Shown here piece after piece: positions 5,562-7,557 of a stretch of 7,557 bases of DNA. The notes under the pieces are model-generated. The model worked only from the letters and a program-made list of their open reading frames with translations, searched no databases and was not told the origin of the DNA. This DNA comes from an uncultured Acidobacteriaceae bacterium (GTDB lineage: Bacteria; Acidobacteriota; Terriglobia; Terriglobales; Acidobacteriaceae). The first letter of the stretch is position 1; each line of letters begins with the position of its first letter. The stretch covers positions 1 to 7,557 of the forward strand of contig CAIMNN010000314.1 of assembly GCA_903842845.1 (NCBI GenBank). Direction: 5' to 3'. Made by a program: the position numbers and the translations under genes.

Positions 5562-7034
5562 TCAGTAGACGGTGTTATTGGTGTCGGTGATCGCGTCCAT
5601 ATAGGCCACATCGATCGCCGTACCGGTCACTGTAACGTACTGGTTGTTGCGCTCTGAGCCGTCCGTGGTGTTGTAGATGTAAACCTGTCCGCCCTGCGCT
5701 ACGTAGATCTTGTGCAAGCCGGTGACTGCGGCTATGCCGGTCAGGTCACCGATATAGGACTCAAGCATTACAACCTTCTGCGTCGATGTGTTGTACATCG
5801 TCAGGCAGCCGTACCCGCCGGGATAATCCGCCGGATCATTGGCGCGGATGCCGTTGTTGCACTTGGTCATGCCGATCCAAAGCGTATTGTCGTCGGCCAC
5901 GATCATGCGGCTGGGGCCGTCCGGTACGCCGTCGCTGATGGAGACCGACGCAGAGACACTGTTATTGGGAAGGTTGACGGTCGTCAAATTGCCGCCCCAG
6001 TAAAGATTTCCTCCGAAGCTCACCGGAGCCTGACCAACCACGTACATGGTATTGCTGACCACTAGTGCGTTTGTCGCGCCACCGGGGATGGGATAAGTAT
6101 GTGAAGCCAATTGTGCAGTAGTAGGCAACACTCCCGAGCCCTGACCATCGAGGAAGATCAGCGGCGCAACCGGAAGGATTGAATAAGCAGCAGCAGTTCC
6201 ACCGCACTCGGGGCCGCAGCTGAGAACGTAAGCGCTGGAACCATCAGCGGACCAGACAGCTTTCACCGGACGGTCAAAGGTCAACGGTGCGCCGGTCCAC
6301 ATTCCTGTAGGATCGAGCGTGTCAGGGCTTTGCGCCTGCATCAAACAGAAGCCGGGAACATTCTGCGGTTCGCAATCAACCGCGGCCGAGGGCCAGTGCG
6401 ACGGTCCACCGGAGAAGGTCGCCGTTTGCGTGGCCGTAAGCTTCAATGGATAGTACGCGTAGTCCGAGTTCTGCACAAAAAAGAGAGCGGCTGTTCCACC
6501 GGGATTTGTGCTCACGCGGTAGACGCCAGGAAGGCTAAGGGAAAAGGCGCGATTATTTCTCTGGTCTATCACTGTGACTACGTGCAATTGCTGGCTGGCG
6601 GCAAACACATAGGCCAGATTGCGTGTGGCAAAGACGCTCGATGAGATTCCATTCAACCCGGAGACGGAACCTGTTGATTTTTCCTGCGCGTAATTGATCA
6701 ACCCAAGACTGCCGTCGCCAACTGCATAAACGGCGGCCAACTGCTCTTCCGGCATGCTTTGAATGCTCACCGGCAGATTGCCGGAGTAACCGGCGATGGA
6801 GAACGTGGGAGTCTTGTAGTCGTAGCTGGAGCGGATGTCGTAATAACCATCTACGAACTGCAACGCGCCGCGCGTGTACGCAGAGGGGTTTTGTATTGCA
6901 ATCAACACGCGATGAGTAAGGCCACTGGGGGGCAGCACGCGGCCGTCAAAGTAGAAAGTGCCACCACAACCGGCAAGGACCGCGGCAACCAGCAGCGCGG
7001 CGGCAGAGCTTAACCAAAGACTTCTTTTTTTCAA
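5562..7034 (-). CDS. Secreted lipoprotein with beta-propeller-like repeats, function unknown
   Basis: I do not recognise a named family. The 490-aa protein begins with a lipoprotein signal peptide (KKR, hydrophobic core 10-19, lipobox LAGC with C23). It should therefore be anchored to the outer face of a membrane, probably the outer membrane because G24-G25 is not an Asp retention signal. The mature part is rich in short beta-strand repeats such as AAVYAVGDGSLGLINYA, AVWSADGSSAYVLS, DNTLWIGM and HKIYVAQGGQVYIYN, spaced 40-60 residues apart, which resembles YVTN/WD40-like propeller blades. Six further cysteines fall in three close pairs (C221/C230, C273/C277, C392/C410), suggesting disulfides in an oxidising compartment. 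Translation starts at TTG (7034-7032), with GAGGG 8 bases upstream; no ATG or GTG fits better. It is the first gene of the operon with bshB1. Nothing shown links the protein to bacillithiol, so co-transcription may be incidental. Confidence 0.85.
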   Translation of the reverse strand: MKKRSLWLSSAAALLVAAVLAGCGGTFYFDGRVLPPSGLTHRVLIAIQNPSAYTRGALQFVDGYYDIRSSYDYKTPTFSIAGYSGNLPVSIQSMPEEQLAAVYAVGDGSLGLINYAQEKSTGSVSGLNGISSSVFATRNLAYVFAASQQLHVVTVIDQRNNRAFSLSLPGVYRVSTNPGGTAALFFVQNSDYAYYPLKLTATQTATFSGGPSHWPSAAVDCEPQNVPGFCLMQAQSPDTLDPTGMWTGAPLTFDRPVKAVWSADGSSAYVLSCGPECGGTAAAYSILPVAPLIFLDGQGSGVLPTTAQLASHTYPIPGGATNALVVSNTMYVVGQAPVSFGGNLYWGGNLTTVNLPNNSVSASVSISDGVPDGPSRMIVADDNTLWIGMTKCNNGIRANDPADYPGGYGCLTMYNTSTQKVVMLESYIGDLTGIAAVTGLHKIYVAQGGQVYIYNTTDGSERNNQYVTVTGTAIDVAYMDAITDTNNTVY

Positions 7035-7124
7035 ACGACTAACCCTCTACATGCGACGCAACTTGGCGCCTGTTCAATTCAGATTGGCCGGGCTTACAGG
7101 CCTTAAAAGCGTTAAAAACGATTC

Positions 7125-7177
7125 CTGGCTGGGCGCCTTCTCTCCCCGAAGCCAGAAACGACCGTTGGGAGACGCCC
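7125..7177 (-). promoter_or_regulatory. Nested inverted repeats in the lipoprotein-bshB1 leader (candidate structured 5' UTR)
   Basis: Read on the minus strand the order is GGGCG (7177-7173), TCTCCC (7172-7167), an 11-base stretch, CTGGCT (7155-7150), TCG, GGGAGA (7146-7141), GAAGG, CGCCC (7135-7131) and AGCCAG (7130-7125). TCTCCC/GGGAGA and CTGGCT/AGCCAG interlock as in an H-type pseudoknot with loops of 11, 3 and 10 bases. GGGCG/CGCCC can extend the first stem instead, which would exclude the second. It lies just downstream of the predicted start of the minus transcript and about 90 bases before the TTG start. I do not recognise a known riboswitch class. The same repeats overlap a possible 35-codon leader ORF (7181-7074). 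Confidence 0.35.
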
Positions 7178-7193
7178 GCATACAGTCACTCGA

Positions 7194-7202
7194 AGTATAA
7201 CA
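7194..7202 (-). promoter_or_regulatory. Extended -10 promoter element for the lipoprotein-bshB1-methyltransferase operon
   Basis: The minus strand reads TGTTATACT, a TGn extension followed by TATACT (five of six matches to TATAAT). No good -35 hexamer is found 16-18 bases upstream, as is usual for extended -10 promoters. Transcription would begin near 7187, leaving a leader of about 150 bases. The plus strand offers TATAAC at 7196-7201 in the same place as a possible -10 for the divergent gene, so the two promoters may compete. Confidence 0.4.
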
Positions 7203-7252
7203 AAGCGCACCCTGCCGAATGTTGGGCCGGGATGGACTAACATAACTGAAGA

Positions 7253-7557
7253 ATGAGCAATTTTCGTGAAAAGCTGGCCGCACGACCCATTCTTGCCGAT
7301 GGCGCGATGGGTACTGTCCTGTATTCGCGCGGAGTTTTCATCAACCGCTGCTACGACGAACTCAACCTCTCAGAACCGGCGCTCATCCTCTCCATCCATG
7401 AGGATTACCTTCAGGCCGGCGCGGAGATACTTGAGTCCAATACCTTCGGCGCAAATAGCATGCGCCTCGCGCGCCACGGCCTTGCTGACCAGGTCGCCGC
7501 CATCAACGCTGCCGGTGTCAGGCTCGCTCGGCAGGCTGTTGAACACTTTCGCGAAAA
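7253..7557 (+). CDS. Homocysteine S-methyltransferase domain protein, N-terminal fragment (probably bifunctional with MTHF reductase)
   Basis: The first 101 codons are present and the gene runs off the window. The product begins MSNFREKLAARPILADGAMG and continues with CYDELNLSEP, LQAGAEILESNTFGAN and a helix with INAAGVRLARQAV. LADGAMGT and the ESNTFGAN strand are hallmarks of the homocysteine S-methyltransferase (S-methyl_trans) barrel, which transfers a methyl group to homocysteine to give methionine; the zinc-binding cysteines would lie beyond the window. The near-colinear match to the start of YitJ-type proteins suggests the bifunctional homocysteine methyltransferase/methylenetetrahydrofolate reductase, but MetH-like proteins start similarly and cannot be excluded. 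A TGA stop lies two codons upstream in frame, so ATG at 7253 is the first possible start. Its ribosome site is weak (GAAGA). It is divergent from the lipoprotein operon across 218 bases. No SAM or B12 riboswitch is recognisable upstream. Confidence 0.88.
   Translation, partial: MSNFREKLAARPILADGAMGTVLYSRGVFINRCYDELNLSEPALILSIHEDYLQAGAEILESNTFGANSMRLARHGLADQVAAINAAGVRLARQAVEHFRE

Noticed and set aside
5549..5611. Upstream extension of bshB1 to an ATG at 5611
   Set aside because: The 21 extra residues overlap the end of the lipoprotein gene, have no SD and do not resemble the BshB1 N-terminus; ATG at 5548 begins just before the conserved metal motif.
5712..6065. 117-codon plus-strand open frame inside the lipoprotein gene
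   Set aside because: Antisense to a complete gene, with no ribosome site or domain.
7035..7252. SAM, SAH or cobalamin riboswitch for the homocysteine methyltransferase gene
   Set aside because: No conserved core of these classes is recognisable, and the inverted repeats fit better in the leader of the opposite transcript.
7074..7283. 69-codon minus-strand open frame upstream of the lipoprotein gene
   Set aside because: It starts inside the divergent methyltransferase gene and upstream of the likely promoter. The shorter in-frame ATG at 7181 could encode a 35-aa leader peptide, but with only a weak ribosome site I do not call it a gene.

Overview
The window is a single, densely packed stretch of chromosome with intact genes and no sign of mobile DNA. 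The gene content suggests an acidobacterium (Acidobacteriota, Terriglobia-like): a BshB1-type bacillithiol deacetylase with the variant AHRDD metal motif, an outer-surface lipoprotein with beta-propeller-like sequence, and the start of a YitJ-type homocysteine methyltransferase. The assignment rests on my recall of protein families, not on a search.

Region 1 (about 1-3700) is a phosphate-starvation block on the minus strand, transcribed in the order phoB, phoR, pstS. PhoR is a membrane histidine kinase with no sizeable periplasmic sensor. PhoB is its response regulator, and PstS is the periplasmic phosphate-binding protein of the Pst ABC transporter. A strong hairpin with a UUCG loop and a T-rich tail follows pstS, so pstS can be expressed above whatever lies past the window edge (perhaps pstCAB). 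A second hairpin fills the phoB-phoR gap and buries the only SD-like G-run of phoR. The pstS start is ambiguous: an internal GTG at 1123 has a better ribosome site and gives a more typical signal peptide than the ATG at 1168.

Region 2 (3392-4054) is a 309-base divergent intergenic region followed by a plus-strand gene for a half-length TauE/SafE-family membrane protein. Its 3' end overlaps the next, convergent gene by 8 bases.

Region 3 (4047-7034) is a minus-strand operon: a TTG-started lipoprotein, then bshB1 13 bases later, then a SAM-dependent methyltransferase whose ATG shares a base with the bshB1 stop (TGATG). The tight coupling raises the possibility that the methyltransferase acts in low-molecular-weight thiol metabolism, for example on bacillithiol or its precursor. 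This is inference from context.

Region 4 (7035-7557) is a 218-base divergent promoter region. It has an extended -10 for the minus-strand operon and nested inverted repeats in that operon's predicted leader that could form a pseudoknot or two alternative folds. It is followed by the first 101 codons of a plus-strand homocysteine S-methyltransferase gene cut by the window edge. The window holds no tRNA, rRNA, CRISPR or insertion sequence that I can see.
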